A stretch of 64,000 bases of DNA from Corella eumyota (Eukaryota; Chordata; Ascidiacea; Phlebobranchia; Corellidae): contig OY720101.1 in NCBI GenBank assembly GCA_963082875.1, positions 2,604,001 through 2,668,000 on the forward strand, given 5' to 3'. The notes under the pieces were generated by a model. That model saw only the letters and a program-made list of their open reading frames with translations. It did not search any database and was not told where the DNA came from. Each line of letters starts with the position of its first letter. Positions within the stretch are counted from its first letter, which is position 1. Below, one piece after another: positions 15,001 to 25,300 of this stretch. Position numbers and translations under genes: made by a program.

Positions 15001-15732
15001 TTCAAAGCTGTTATGCCACTCTTAAAAAAACTGTTTATAAAATATAAAAATATCATTTGGAATAGAGCAATTGAAGAACAAAACTACAGAAAAAAAAGAT
15101 TTACATAAAAAAATTAACTGTACGATAACTAACTATAAAGCATATATTTATTTTTCTTATCCCCCTAAGAGGTTTTATATTTTATTAGGAAAGAAAACCG
15201 GTTAGATCGTAATTTGATGCCATGATTGGTATACCAAACTACTAAAGCAAACTTACAAAAATATTTTTAAAGTTCTTAAATATTTGCAAAAAAAATTTCC
15301 CTAAACCCTTAAAGGGAAAAAGTTTTTGATATTTTATCGAGTTAAGGTGTAATATTAGGAAGCGTTTGAGCAATCCATTAGCGCCCGGCTTGAGGGCGAA
15401 TAGTATGACGTTGGTGCGGTTCGAACGCGAAACCTTTCGGTTCGTAGTCGAAAGCCATATGTTATACATTTGCGAAACCTGTTTAATCATATATTTATTA
15501 TGTTAAAGTGCCCCCTGACGATTGAAGTAACTTCAAAGCACACAATGAACCTTATTGAATAAAAACTACACATTAAAAAAATAAAACTCTTACCTTTAAC
15601 AATATCGGAGACAATAATATAAGGTTTTGTCGTTCGTTCTTTAACTAAAAACCCCAAACCATGCTTGCTATCCTTAACCAGAACAACTGATATTGTGTTC
15701 GGTTTGATTGAATAAGTTCGTACACGAACCAT
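58..15732 (-). CDS. NOS: Nitric oxide synthase, nNOS type with PDZ domain (complete, 29 exons, 1,394 aa)
   Basis: Makes NO and citrulline from arginine, NADPH and O2. Exons, 5' to 3': 15732-15594, 14837-14727, 14281-14126, 11201-10751, 10461-10365, 9545-9400, 8787-8625, 8367-8276, 7893-7752, 7121-6976, 6450-6279, 5783-5682, 5550-5356, 5147-5062, 4913-4769, 4600-4496, 4428-4379, 4119-4000, 3781-3607, 3367-3219, 2793-2684, 2498-2415, 2260-2091, 1870-1660, 1502-1415, 1150-1029, 922-774, 664-470, 171-58. The frame closes at every junction. Seen in order: PDZ ([19 protein letters not shown]) and beta-finger (TTFTGDG); a Lys/Asn/Gln-rich linker (exon 4); zinc-site CSYSQC; heme-thiolate [10 protein letters not shown]; substrate and pterin part ([13 protein letters not shown]); basic calmodulin-binding helix ([13 protein letters not shown]); FMN domain ([21 protein letters not shown]); FAD ([25 protein letters not shown]); NADPH ([25 protein letters not shown]). 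Human nNOS is 1,434 aa, so the length fits. The ATG at 15,732 aligns with the vertebrate PDZ N-terminus; a 5' UTR exon upstream is not excluded. The C-terminal tail is short. Confidence 0.96.
10041..10330 (+). mobile_element. tRNA-derived SINE, family A, copy 1
   Basis: The head carries tRNA-like polymerase III promoter boxes: an A box around AGCGTGGGGTAGTGGTA and a B box GGTTCAATCCCC. A family-specific body follows (CTGCTGAGCCAGCACTTAATC, CAACTCGAGACTGGGTCGGA), and the 3' end is an A-rich GATATATAAAA tail. Further copies of the same body are at 19.2, 37.6, 43.0 and 43.3 kb, which shows it is a dispersed repeat. This copy lies in a NOS intron and looks full length. Confidence 0.88.
11301..11846. 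mobile_element. hAT-like non-autonomous DNA transposon (MITE), 546 bp
   Basis: The ends are imperfect inverted repeats: CCAAAGTTGGGCAC at the left and GTGCCCACCTTTGC at the right (12 of 14 match). They are flanked by an 8-bp near-direct repeat, TCACAAAC at 11,293-11,300 and TGACAAAC at 11,847-11,854. An 8-bp target duplication and CAAAG-type ends fit the hAT superfamily. The inside is packed with GTTAAC/CGTTAA motifs on both strands and has no transposase ORF, so it would be mobilised in trans. It sits in the NOS intron between exons 3 and 4. Confidence 0.7.
14126..15732 (-). other. NOS: PDZ domain and beta-finger region of NOS (exons 1-3)
   Basis: Three exons encode about the first 135 residues. 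They hold the PDZ carboxylate loop (GLGF), the second half of the fold ([21 protein letters not shown]) and the extension that in vertebrate nNOS forms the beta-finger docking on PSD-95 and syntrophin PDZ domains (here [16 protein letters not shown]). Domain function is known for the vertebrate protein; the same use here is inferred. Exon 3 splices in phase 1 directly to the linker exon at 11,201, across a 2.9 kb intron that carries a DNA transposon. Confidence 0.93.
15374..15481 (-). mobile_element. tRNA-derived SINE, family B, degraded copy
   Basis: Read on the minus strand this is the tRNA-like body of a second SINE family, with a decayed B box (on plus: GCGGTTCGAACGCGAAACC). It matches the cleaner copy near 41.4 kb through the blocks 'GGGCGAATAG', 'TGACGTTGGTGCGG' and 'GAAACCTTTCGG'. 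Matching tail sequence (CCTAAGAGGTTTTATATT) lies about 200 bases away at 15,160-15,185, so the copy is interrupted or diverged. It lies in NOS intron 1. Confidence 0.65.
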
Positions 15733-18175
15733 CTCGCTTTAAAATTAACAAAAAATAATAAAGATAAAGCAAAAACAGCTGTAAAAATACTTAAATTTTA
15801 GAAAAAAATAATAAATTTCGCAAAGCTATGCTAACGTTACTGAGTTAAAGGTTACAATAAAATGAGCTGACTTAGGTTGCCCTTTTTACCCACAACTTTT
15901 TTTGTATCTGCAAAATTATACAAGTCATTAAAGTATAATTTACTAGGTGTGGGTGACCGTAACTTCGTATATATTTGCCTATATTGTTACATCGAAGTTC
16001 AATATTAATATTTTTTTCAATTGTTAACTTATGTTTATTTTTAATAAAACTTTTTAATTAATTCTTATGTTAAATTTTCACGAAACTCTAAAGTTTTTGG
16101 CAGCCGATGACAGTATTTAAATAAAATTTAAGTGGTTATTTCTTGCGCTAAGTTTAAATATAATTCTTTCTTAAATGTAATTGTGACTAAGAGTTTTTTC
16201 CAGGTAACGTCAATTTAAACTTACGTCTAATTAAACTAAGCCGCAGCTAATATTACTTTTGAAGCTAATAAACAAATACAACGTCGTACTAACATCACAT
16301 TATGTAAATAATATATTAGGATCTAACTTGAAATGTTCAATGACGATTTAAAAATATCGCATATTACGAAATATTAAAAAAGATCATAATTATTGACTTT
16401 TCAATTAACTTAAATTACGTAACCTAATACGTGGAATCGTATTATTGAAAAAATAATCATCGAATATTAATGTTTTACGTACTGGCATGTAAAATTGTGA
16501 TGTTTGTTTAATTGAACTAATATTAAGAAATTCAAAATTTTTTAATATTTTTTGAACAGGATTTTAATTAAAATTTAACAAATGAAAAATTCAGCGGCAA
16601 ATTTTAAACAAATTATTAATAATTTAAGATAATTCTATTATTTGCTTACTAAATATTATAATATATTTATAACGGGTATATAAATGGTTTGTCATTTTAA
16701 TTAAATTTACGCTTTATTTAGTAAATGTATCTTTGATTTATTTACTTAAGTACACTTGTGGTTTTGTAATGAAATAATAAAATTGTAATTTTGTTTTGTT
16801 TAACTTCATCAACCTGACTACATTTACATATCAAAATTAACTATCGTAAATATACAATCTGGTTCTGAAATTTCTGAAATAGCTAAACTTGTAATTTTGC
16901 CAATTTTACATCAAGTTCTAATTAGGATTGTCTAGTTGTTACATAAACTAAAAAAAATCAAAACTTTAAAAAAAAACCTTCAAATTTCTAATTCACAAAA
17001 TGTTACTCAAATCTAAATATTTTCTATATTTATTTTGACAATATTAAACATTAGATCAAATAACTCTTTTTTTAAATATTATGCTATTGCTACCTGTTTG
17101 TAGTTGAGCTATAAATTCTTGTAAGCTAACAGAAAAACTATGTGTATATAAAGACAGTTAACATTTTAAAGTGCAGGTAATAGGCGATCGTATAAACTCG
17201 GCTTTTACGCAAACAAACTCTTCAGTTCGTCATAAAACTCAACCAATGTTTAATTTTTTACAAATAAATTTATAATAAAACAACGTCGGCACAGAGTCTA
17301 TATTTTGTTAGCACTTTTTTAGCAAAAATATTTTTTAAAATATAATAATGTTTTTTTTTTAAAACCGTCATACATTATAATGTTTACTGTTTAACAATGT
17401 AGTGATTTTTGTTTATTTAAACTTTGTCTTTAGTACCTTTTCTATAGGTTATATCCGAGTAGCTATATATATATTTTTAATTGCAATAATATAAGTATAT
17501 ATATTAATAATAATTTTGTTTAGAAAAAATATTTTTTTGTTTAGAAAACAACAATTTTGTTTAAAAAATATTTGTTTTAGAAAAATATTTTTTTTTTAGA
17601 AAATCTGATACCTTTGGTTTGTAAATAACAGCAAAAATAAATATATGCAAGAGTTTTTTTTTAATGAAAAAATAAATAACCTGAAATAGTTAACAAAAAA
17701 ATAAGAATTGCAAAAAAAATAAAGAAATATGATTGAAAAAATAACAAACTTTTAAAGAAAAAACTAATTAATTAACTACAAAAAATAACACTAACATAGT
17801 TTATATGACTCACAGTTTTACCATTTTACAGTTTTTATATATGTATTGTTTAATAATATTAAGCAGCATATTGTAAATTATATACAAACTATCATTTTTT
17901 TTACAAAAAATCTTAAAAAATAAATAAATTTAACAAAAAAACTACTCTTTACAAAATATTTCCAAAATTACGAAGTTATAAAAAGATTTTCCAAATTCAA
18001 ATAACTTGAAAATTAAATAGAATCATCCAAAAAATCTATACAAAACAAAGTTATACATGTTTAGTCAAACAATAAAAAAAATAAAAAAAGATTTAGACAT
18101 TTTTGGGTATCTATACACATAGGCAACAGATTTTCTAAAAAAAAATTTATTCAAAGAAAAAATTTTTCATAGAAG
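15733..18175. other. Spacer upstream of NOS; probable 5' flank, no gene seen
   Basis: About 2.4 kb of very AT-rich sequence between the NOS start codon and the 3' end of the next gene upstream. No exon chain with a consistent frame was found. It should contain the NOS promoter or trans-splice acceptor, and possibly a 5' UTR exon, but no TATA box or other motif can be singled out against this base composition. Confidence 0.5.
18146..18151 (-). terminator. Poly(A) signal AATAAA of the 360-aa protein gene
   Basis: The minus strand reads AATAAA about 25 bases after the TGA at 18,176. This supports a last exon that reads through to that stop instead of splicing on. Confidence 0.55.
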
Positions 18176-20796
18176 TCAAATTATTTTTTTAAACTTACTA
18201 ACAAATAAATTACCTTTATTGCCACTGCATATAGGTAAGTTGATTGATTTCGATAAACGAGGGGGTGAAGTAGGTGGACTGAACAGCTCGATTGGGTCAA
18301 TAATACTAATCTTATTAAGAACTTTATTGAAATAGGTCCGCGGGGAGGCGCTATTCTGAACGTAATATATTAAAAAATATTAATATAAATTTTATTTAAA
18401 AATAAAAGGTAGAAATAAAAAAAAGTATAAAAATAAAATTTACCCCATTCTGTGGAAGTAAATTGTTGGGTAATACATCGTTTGACAAACTCGACACATC
18501 TGAAAAAAAAATTTTTGTTACTTGTTTACAATAAAAATAGGTGTTTAAGTATATTGGCTTGTAAAAAAAGACCAAGGTAATACATACACATAGCACAAAA
18601 AAGTTAAAATGATTTATTTTTAAAACTGAAACACCGGTTAAAAAAACTCTCACCCATCAGATGAGAACAAGAAAGTCCAACAATTTCTTCCGAGTTGATC
18701 GTTCCTCTACTCTTTGGACGAGGAGGTAGTTCGAGGGAGCCATACCCTTCTTCCAACTCCGCTATTGAGGACAACTCAACAACAGACTGTCGCAAGTTTT
18801 AAAAAAAATTTTGAAAAACAAAAAAATTTAAAATAAATAAATTTCTAAAAAAAAACAAAAAAAATTAAATTTATTAAAAAAAATACATTTTTAAAGCAAA
18901 AAATAGCATTGATGCCATGTATGGTAAAAATTGTTACTAGCAAAAAATTGTTACTATTAGTTTATTAGTATTCTTTAAGTAGTTTCTGTAACAGTAAACT
19001 TACCAAATTATCTGTTTCACTGTGCTCGGAGTATAATCTCTTTTTGGCTTTGACAACAACATTTAAAGGTTGGTTTGGGGTGCTTGTTCTGAAATCAAGT
19101 TTTGAGGCAAGAGAACTTTTTAATTCTTGCTCACCTTTCTGAATAAAATGTTTAATACTTTTATGTATTCACAGTATATATATTTAACCGGTAGCGTAAT
19201 GTAGTGGTAAGAACACTTGCTACACCACATATGGGGTTGTGGGTTCAATCTCCTCTGATCTTATGCTGTAGCGTCCTTGAGTAAGGCGTTTTAAACGGTA
19301 TGAACTCCTGCTGAGCCAGCACTTAATCAGCACCATAATTATCAGGCAATTATAATCTTTATAAATATCCCAAACTGCAAAAGGAAACTCTAGACTGGGT
19401 CAAAGTAACTGATGTCGCGCATTTGACTTTCCCACATCAAGGATAAAAATATATACAAAAAAATATATAAAGTATATATCTGTAGAATTTAATTTAACTT
19501 ATAGAACAAATCTAAAAAAGAATAACAAAAAATCACAAATTTTAAATATTTACTGAAAAAATTTGTTGGACAAACTTTTTAAAAAATTGAGTTTTATATT
19601 ACAAACAAAATAGCCTATTTAATATTTTTTTAGGTTTATTACCTTAGGTGTTACATCTTGAGGTGATATTTTATTTAAAATGGGTTCGTTTATGTTGTCT
19701 GTGTTAGAATTATCAAGATAAAGAGATTTTTCTGATTTTAAAAATAAAATATAATTGCTAAAAATATTTTAAATATAAACATAAGAAAAAAAAAATTTAT
19801 ATCAATTATTTAATATTTATATATTCATTAACAAACTTAAATTTCTTTAATAACTTATTTTTTAGTATACCTTGTATATTATCCGGAGAACAAACAGTTA
19901 AAACTACATTTTGTTGTTCTGGTTTTTCCGGAGTCAAAGCCCCGTTTTCCTCATTTGAAAAACAATTCACCAAAAAATCTGCTTTTATCGGTGAAACTGA
20001 AAATCTTGGAGATAAATCTTCTTTGTGTTGAAATTCATCAACAAAGGTGGATTGAAGGTTTTGGTTTGAGATTATTTTGTTTGTTTGTAATGGAGTAAGG
20101 AGAGGCATTGTTAAATAACTTGGAAGTTCAACATTACGAGTTATCTCAACCGAGGAATCAGCATTTTCTAAAAAAATTCTATTTTAATACATATAGAACT
20201 TGCAAATATAAGACAGTCATCAATTTATACAATCGGTACCTAAAAAAAATATATACAAGATCAACTAAATATTAAAAATTTAATGGATTCTGAATTGATT
20301 GGAGTTAGGGTTTGATTACCGATATCATCATTTTCACTTAACAAAAGTGAGCTTTCAAAAGATTCAGTATTACTTTGTGGTATTTCCATTTCACTTTCAT
20401 TATCTAAATTATAAACAGATTTGATAAGCATGATATTAAGTTTAAGTATAACATAAAGGTTTCCTTTTTCAAATAGGTTTTTTCAATAAATCTTAAAACT
20501 TTTGTGTAGTTTTCACAAAAGTTTAAAAAAAACATTGTTTTGTATTAAGTTTTAATTACCTTCACAAATGTTTTTAGTATTACTTATTGATGAAATCATT
20601 TGTTTCTTTGACCCCTTAAGAAAAATAAAATAATTATTAAACCAGCATAAAAATAAACGTAAGTAATTTTTAAAATATAAATTTAAAGTTTTTGATAGAT
20701 AAATGTTAGAAAACTTTGAATGAGTTTCAAATGAAAACTTACCTTATTATTTTTGTAAAAATCCAAACTGTTTCTAATTTTGAATCGGCGATTCAT
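18176..20796 (-). CDS. Unrecognised 360-aa Ser/Thr-Pro-rich protein, nine exons
   Basis: Exons: 20796-20743, 20614-20560, 20403-20320, 20167-19871, 19731-19643, 19138-19004, 18786-18654, 18499-18444, 18355-18176. Each is bounded by GT and AG and all phases agree, giving MNRRFKIRNSLDFYKNNK... to a TGA at 18,178-18,176. An AATAAA-type signal follows within 30 bases, supporting that end; a splice at the GTAATT just before it is the alternative. No known fold is visible. The protein is low in hydrophobics and rich in proline-directed sites (LSPRF, SVSPIK, LTPEK, CSPDN, ISPQD, VTPK, FSPPTSPPR), with a basic KAKKRLY patch and an acidic stretch ELSSIAELEEGYGSLE. That fits a disordered nuclear or cell-cycle-regulated protein. 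The N-terminus of a Cdc25-like or kinetochore-type protein was considered, but no catalytic motif supports it. SMARCE1 ends 275 bases upstream on the same strand. Confidence 0.75.
19188..19456 (+). mobile_element. tRNA-derived SINE, family A, copy 2
   Basis: Same head, body and tail as the 10.0 kb copy: a degraded A box (GTAGTGGTAAGAACACTTGC), B box GGTTCAATCTCC, CCTGCTGAGCCAGCACTTAATC-type body and an A-rich ATATATA tail. It is somewhat diverged and lacks a short block before the tail. It lies in an intron of the 360-aa protein gene, antisense to it. Confidence 0.85.
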
Positions 20797-21071
20797 TTTT
20801 CAGAAAAAAATTTCAATATTTACAAAAAAATTTAATTCTATTTTGATAGTGTTACATTTTTGATCTCTAAATACAAAAAGAAGTAAGTCTTAAGTGGTTG
20901 AAATTTTGCAGTTGTGAACTATATTTTTATCTAAACAGCTTTACATAACGAAAAGTTGTTTTCACAAATAGAAAATACTAAATACAAATTGAAATTCACT
21001 GCTATAAAATAAAAAATGAAAGAAAAAATGATTGCAAAATTGTCTTTAACTAATACCAAAACTTTCAGTTT

Positions 21072-22337
21072 TTAAGATTTTTCTTTTTCTTCTTCTTCAG
21101 CCTTATTATCCTCCACCTCCATAGGCTCTTCTTTATTATCGGATTTTGACTCAGTTTTATCATTTTCATCAGATTTTTCATCTTTAACTTCTTTTTCATC
21201 TTTATTAGTGTTAGCATTCTGTGTTTCTGTTTCTGTTGTGGTAGAATCAGGTTCAGCAGGTTCTTCTACTTTAGTGTCAGTTTCTTTATTTTCTGGCGGA
21301 ACCGAATCTTTTTCTGTTTCTGTTTCTTCAGTTTTTACTTCCACTTCATCCTCTTCCTCTTTTTTAGCAGCCAGTGCTTTTTCTTCTGCAATTTTTGCAA
21401 GCTCCTTTGCTTTTTTCTCAGCAGCTAATTGTGCCTCTTTCAACGCAGCAGCTTTTATTGCTTGTTGCTTTTTATACTCAACATAATACTCTTCAGGAGT
21501 CAGATTTCTAAGTCGTTTCATCTCGGTTGCAAAGGCCGTTGATTGATCTTTCCATTTCCGCTTGGTGGCGCTGTGATTTTTTTCAATTTCTCCTAGCTCA
21601 GTTTGTAGTTTACTCTGATGTCTGTCCAGTGAGTTAAGTTGGTTTTTAAGCACATCCAAACGCTGTTGTGTCACAATACCACGCGCCTGTGACAACACAC
21701 AAGACTCGGATAAAATTTCTTGCATAAGACGATGATTTCTTTGAAATCGTGCAGCTGAGACATGCTTGACCGAGAATCCTTCATCGGTATCACCGGCTCC
21801 GTCATCTGCAGGTTCGATACTCATGCTCGAGTCATCACGCTCTGCCGCTCTTTGTTCCACCTCCATGGCTTCGGCTCGTGCCTTAGCTTGCAAAAACCCT
21901 TGATATGCCGGTGAGTTGTGGTAGGACTTTAACATTTCTTGATACTCCAACTTTTCGGTTTCGTATTCTTCCATGTAAATTTGCTTATCTGAGGCCAGTA
22001 ATTCTCTCCATTGTTTGCCAATAATTTTACCAATTTCCCACAGTTTTAAATCTTGGTTATTTGCCTTTACCTCATCCCAAACCTTACGACTATATCTCAT
22101 GTATGGCATAATAGGTTTCTCTGGTGGTTTTGGTGCTTTTGGTATCGCATTTGAAGACCCATATGCCTTACCGTTGTGTGAAATGTTAGGTCCCAAATGT
22201 AGTTTGTTGAATGCAGGGTGATTGTATTGACTGTTCATGTACATGAGAGTGCTTGGGGCAAGATGGTTGGATGTTAAAGCAACTGATGATGACATAGAAT
22301 TGTCCATCGCCGTTGATCTCGTAGAACGCCGTGACAT
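21072..22337 (-). CDS. SMARCE1: SMARCE1/BAF57 subunit of SWI/SNF, intronless, 421 aa
   Basis: A single open frame encodes the BAF57 subunit of the SWI/SNF (BAF) chromatin-remodelling complex, a nuclear DNA-binding protein. The N-terminus is Ser/Asn/His-rich. An HMG box spans about residues 70-138 (PPEKPIMPYMRYSRKVWDEV, WEIGKIIGKQW), followed by the family-typical YQGFLQAKARAEAME stretch, a long charged coiled coil (about 205-275) and an acidic Glu/Lys tail. Human SMARCE1 is 411 aa, so the length is normal. The first ATG opens MSRRS, like the family's basic N-terminus. The vertebrate gene has many introns and this one has none, in a neighbourhood where other genes have 3 to 29 exons. That could mean a retrocopy that replaced the parent gene, or intron loss. 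No canonical AATAAA lies between its stop and the next gene. Confidence 0.96.
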   Translation of the reverse strand: MSRRSTRSTAMDNSMSSSVALTSNHLAPSTLMYMNSQYNHPAFNKLHLGPNISHNGKAYGSSNAIPKAPKPPEKPIMPYMRYSRKVWDEVKANNQDLKLWEIGKIIGKQWRELLASDKQIYMEEYETEKLEYQEMLKSYHNSPAYQGFLQAKARAEAMEVEQRAAERDDSSMSIEPADDGAGDTDEGFSVKHVSAARFQRNHRLMQEILSESCVLSQARGIVTQQRLDVLKNQLNSLDRHQSKLQTELGEIEKNHSATKRKWKDQSTAFATEMKRLRNLTPEEYYVEYKKQQAIKAAALKEAQLAAEKKAKELAKIAEEKALAAKKEEEDEVEVKTEETETEKDSVPPENKETDTKVEEPAEPDSTTTETETQNANTNKDEKEVKDEKSDENDKTESKSDNKEEPMEVEDNKAEEEEKEKS

Positions 22338-25300
22338 TTTGTAATTTTAGTATTATAGTAAAACTAATCTTGTTAAGCTAAATAAAAGTTACAAAAATAT
22401 TTTTATGTTTAAAGTTATTTTATAAGCTATCATTTAGTTTTTTGTCTTTTTGTCCTCACTTTTTCCTGTTATAACATATTACAAAACAACAAAATACTTT
22501 AAAACTAAAAAATATTGCTTCTGGTATTTATTAAAAACTATTTTTTATGATCTTAATGCAAGTATTAATTTCAAAACAAAAACGTGCAAGACATTAAGAA
22601 ATGTGCCAACAAAATGCGCGCTAAAAAGTGCCAAAATATGTCAAAAAATATGCCAATTTACATAAAAAAATGTGTCAAAAATGTTATCTTAAAAATACTA
22701 AAATTTGTACTTTACAATTTTATCTGTAAGCTATTATATTTTCGTAGTTGAAAAAATATTAATTAACAAAATGGAGTAGAAAATTTCAACTAATTTGAAA
22801 AATTATAAAAAAATTCACTGGTTTTGGTTTCCAACATTTCTGGAATTGCTACTATACCACAACCATTGATTTTTGATGGTAAATTGCAGATTGGTTTAAA
22901 ACTTAAAGAACAAAGAAATATTCTTAAATATTAATGGTAAAAATATAATTTTCTTATTTAAAATATAATCAACAAAACAGAGAAAAAATATCAAAATTAA
23001 AAATATACATAAAAGTCTCATGTTGTGATGGACAATATTTTATGTGTTCGAGAAAGATTACGATTACAAATTGGTAACCTTTTAAATGGGCATAAACTAA
23101 CATGCCTTATATTAACAATTATCGTTAAACTTATTTAAAGTGCAAGTTTATTTTATATAGAAAATAAAAATTAATACTGGAATTTAAATTGTCAGCTAAG
23201 AAAAACTTTAATCTATAAATACGACGTTTTATTAAATCAATAAAAATCCAGAAAGTTATTTACTACATTTGAAGCATATTTGTCATTTATATGAAATGTT
23301 AAACAGGGTATTATTTTCTTGTCAACCGAAATCTATCTAATAAGGCAGCGTGTCAGCTTAACTTTGCTTTGATTGGACACTTGCACGAATATAAAGCAAT
23401 TTTAAAGAGTTCGCGTGCATAAATACTGTAAGCCTATTAAAATATGTGACTACTTCATTGCGATTAGATAAATATCTTTACCTCGTGACGTCACCCCGTA
23501 ACGTTTACAATTGAGAAATAGAATTTAATGTTGACGTTCTCTGAAAAGTAGGGTAGGAAGTAGGCTTGTGTTAAATATGTGTCACAAGATACTACTTTTA
23601 ACTTCAAGTTTCGTGTTTTCTACGTAAACAAAACCCACACAGACCTTTCTAAGATGACAACAAGGACATTTTAACATTTTAAAATCCAACGTTTCCCCAT
23701 TTTTAATGTTATTGATATTTATTTCAAAACAAAATGTGACAAGATTATATTTGAAGTTAGTAGCGTGAAACCACTTTTTGATTTTTTTAATCTTGATTTG
23801 AATCAGCTGTCATTTTTATGAGCGTCGTATCTAAGATATATCATGTGAACTTCTTAAATCAAAATTTAAAAAAAAACGACAAGGCTAAATACAATATTCA
23901 GCAGTAAATTTTTGGAGTAACCCATGTCATATGTTGCTATTTAATTTAACTTAATATTAAGTTAAATAATTTAGATAATTGCGTTTACATAAAATATAAA
24001 TTTTTTCCCTGTCTAATAAAACCAAACAAAAATTAAATAAATTGTATTTTGTCAAATATAATTTATATATATTTCGCCATTTTGCAAAAACTTGCAAATT
24101 TTTAATTAGATTCAATTCTCCCTGATTTAAAACATGTTTTAATATCATGTTAGAATATTTACTCAAAACATTGTAGACCTTACTCTCTCGCCTAATATGT
24201 ATAGTAGTTGCCACGTTTTAGCTTTGCAAATATTTATTTTTGGGCTTTAGTTCTTTTATTTTAGTAAGGTTATCGTGAAAATCTGCAAAGCCAGTTATAG
24301 ATATACCGCATGAAGCTTTCGATATTTAACAAACAATAAAAGAGCAACCTTTCCCTTCTCCTTATAAAATATGATTTTTTTAATTGTATAAAAATATTTT
24401 TTTTTTTTTTTTTTGGTAAAATTTTGTATAAAAAATATTTTAGTTTAAATACAAAAAGCATGAACTTGTTAGGTTATTATTCTGCAATTAATATGACTCA
24501 ACAAACCAACTATAACCAAACAGCTGTCAGATTTAAAAACATTTTCGTGATGTAAATATCACTTAATCTACAAGATTTCAAAATTCTGTAATTTTCCAAG
24601 TAAATCTACAACATTTTTGACACCAAAGACCGAAGCGAATTTCGAAAGAAAACCCGCAAAATTTGGTAAAGTTAAACCATAGATTTACTTGTTAGGCATT
24701 TGACAACTCTCTTTAAAAAGACAATTTTTATTTTTATTTAAAAAACAACTTAATAAAAAAAGTTTAAATATTTTTAAAAATTAAATGAAATTCTATATCT
24801 GCAGGCAGTTTCAACAATTTGAATTTGCACTTAACAAATTTATTTTTGTTAAACAAGAAAATAAAAAAAATATTTCTGTGTAATTTCTATAAATATATAA
24901 GGCGGCTTACGTGACTTTGTTATAACACGCGTTACAATGTTATTGCAAAACACTATAAGAGAATGGATTAAAGTTTTCACTAATGACTGGTAAACAACGA
25001 TTTAAAAGGCGTAACCTTAATAAAATTACCAATTCCTGACCATAAACGTTTTATCCGTCATAAATTCTTGCGCAAGACGATGTAAATATTACATACGTGG
25101 GAGAGTTTTTCTGAGTTTTGTTTTTTTATTATTAGGATTTGGGCAGAAAAACAGCTGCCTCGTTTACCATAATAGAAACTGTAACACACTTCTCCTAATT
25201 GAAATGCTACGGTAAAAGGCAAACGTGTTCGGCTTTTCGTTAAATCACTTTTTAATTGGTTCAGTATCGTAGCGTTTAAACACTGCGATCGCACGCAAGA

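Noticed and set aside
18061-18130. Possible extra terminal exon of the 360-aa gene after an acceptor near 18,137
   Set aside because: It would add a low-complexity Leu/Phe tail encoded by a T run. The read-through stop at 18,176 with AATAAA right behind it is simpler.
21208-21486. 92-codon plus-strand Ser/Val-rich ORF
   Set aside because: It is the antisense shadow of the acidic, low-complexity C-terminal tail of SMARCE1.
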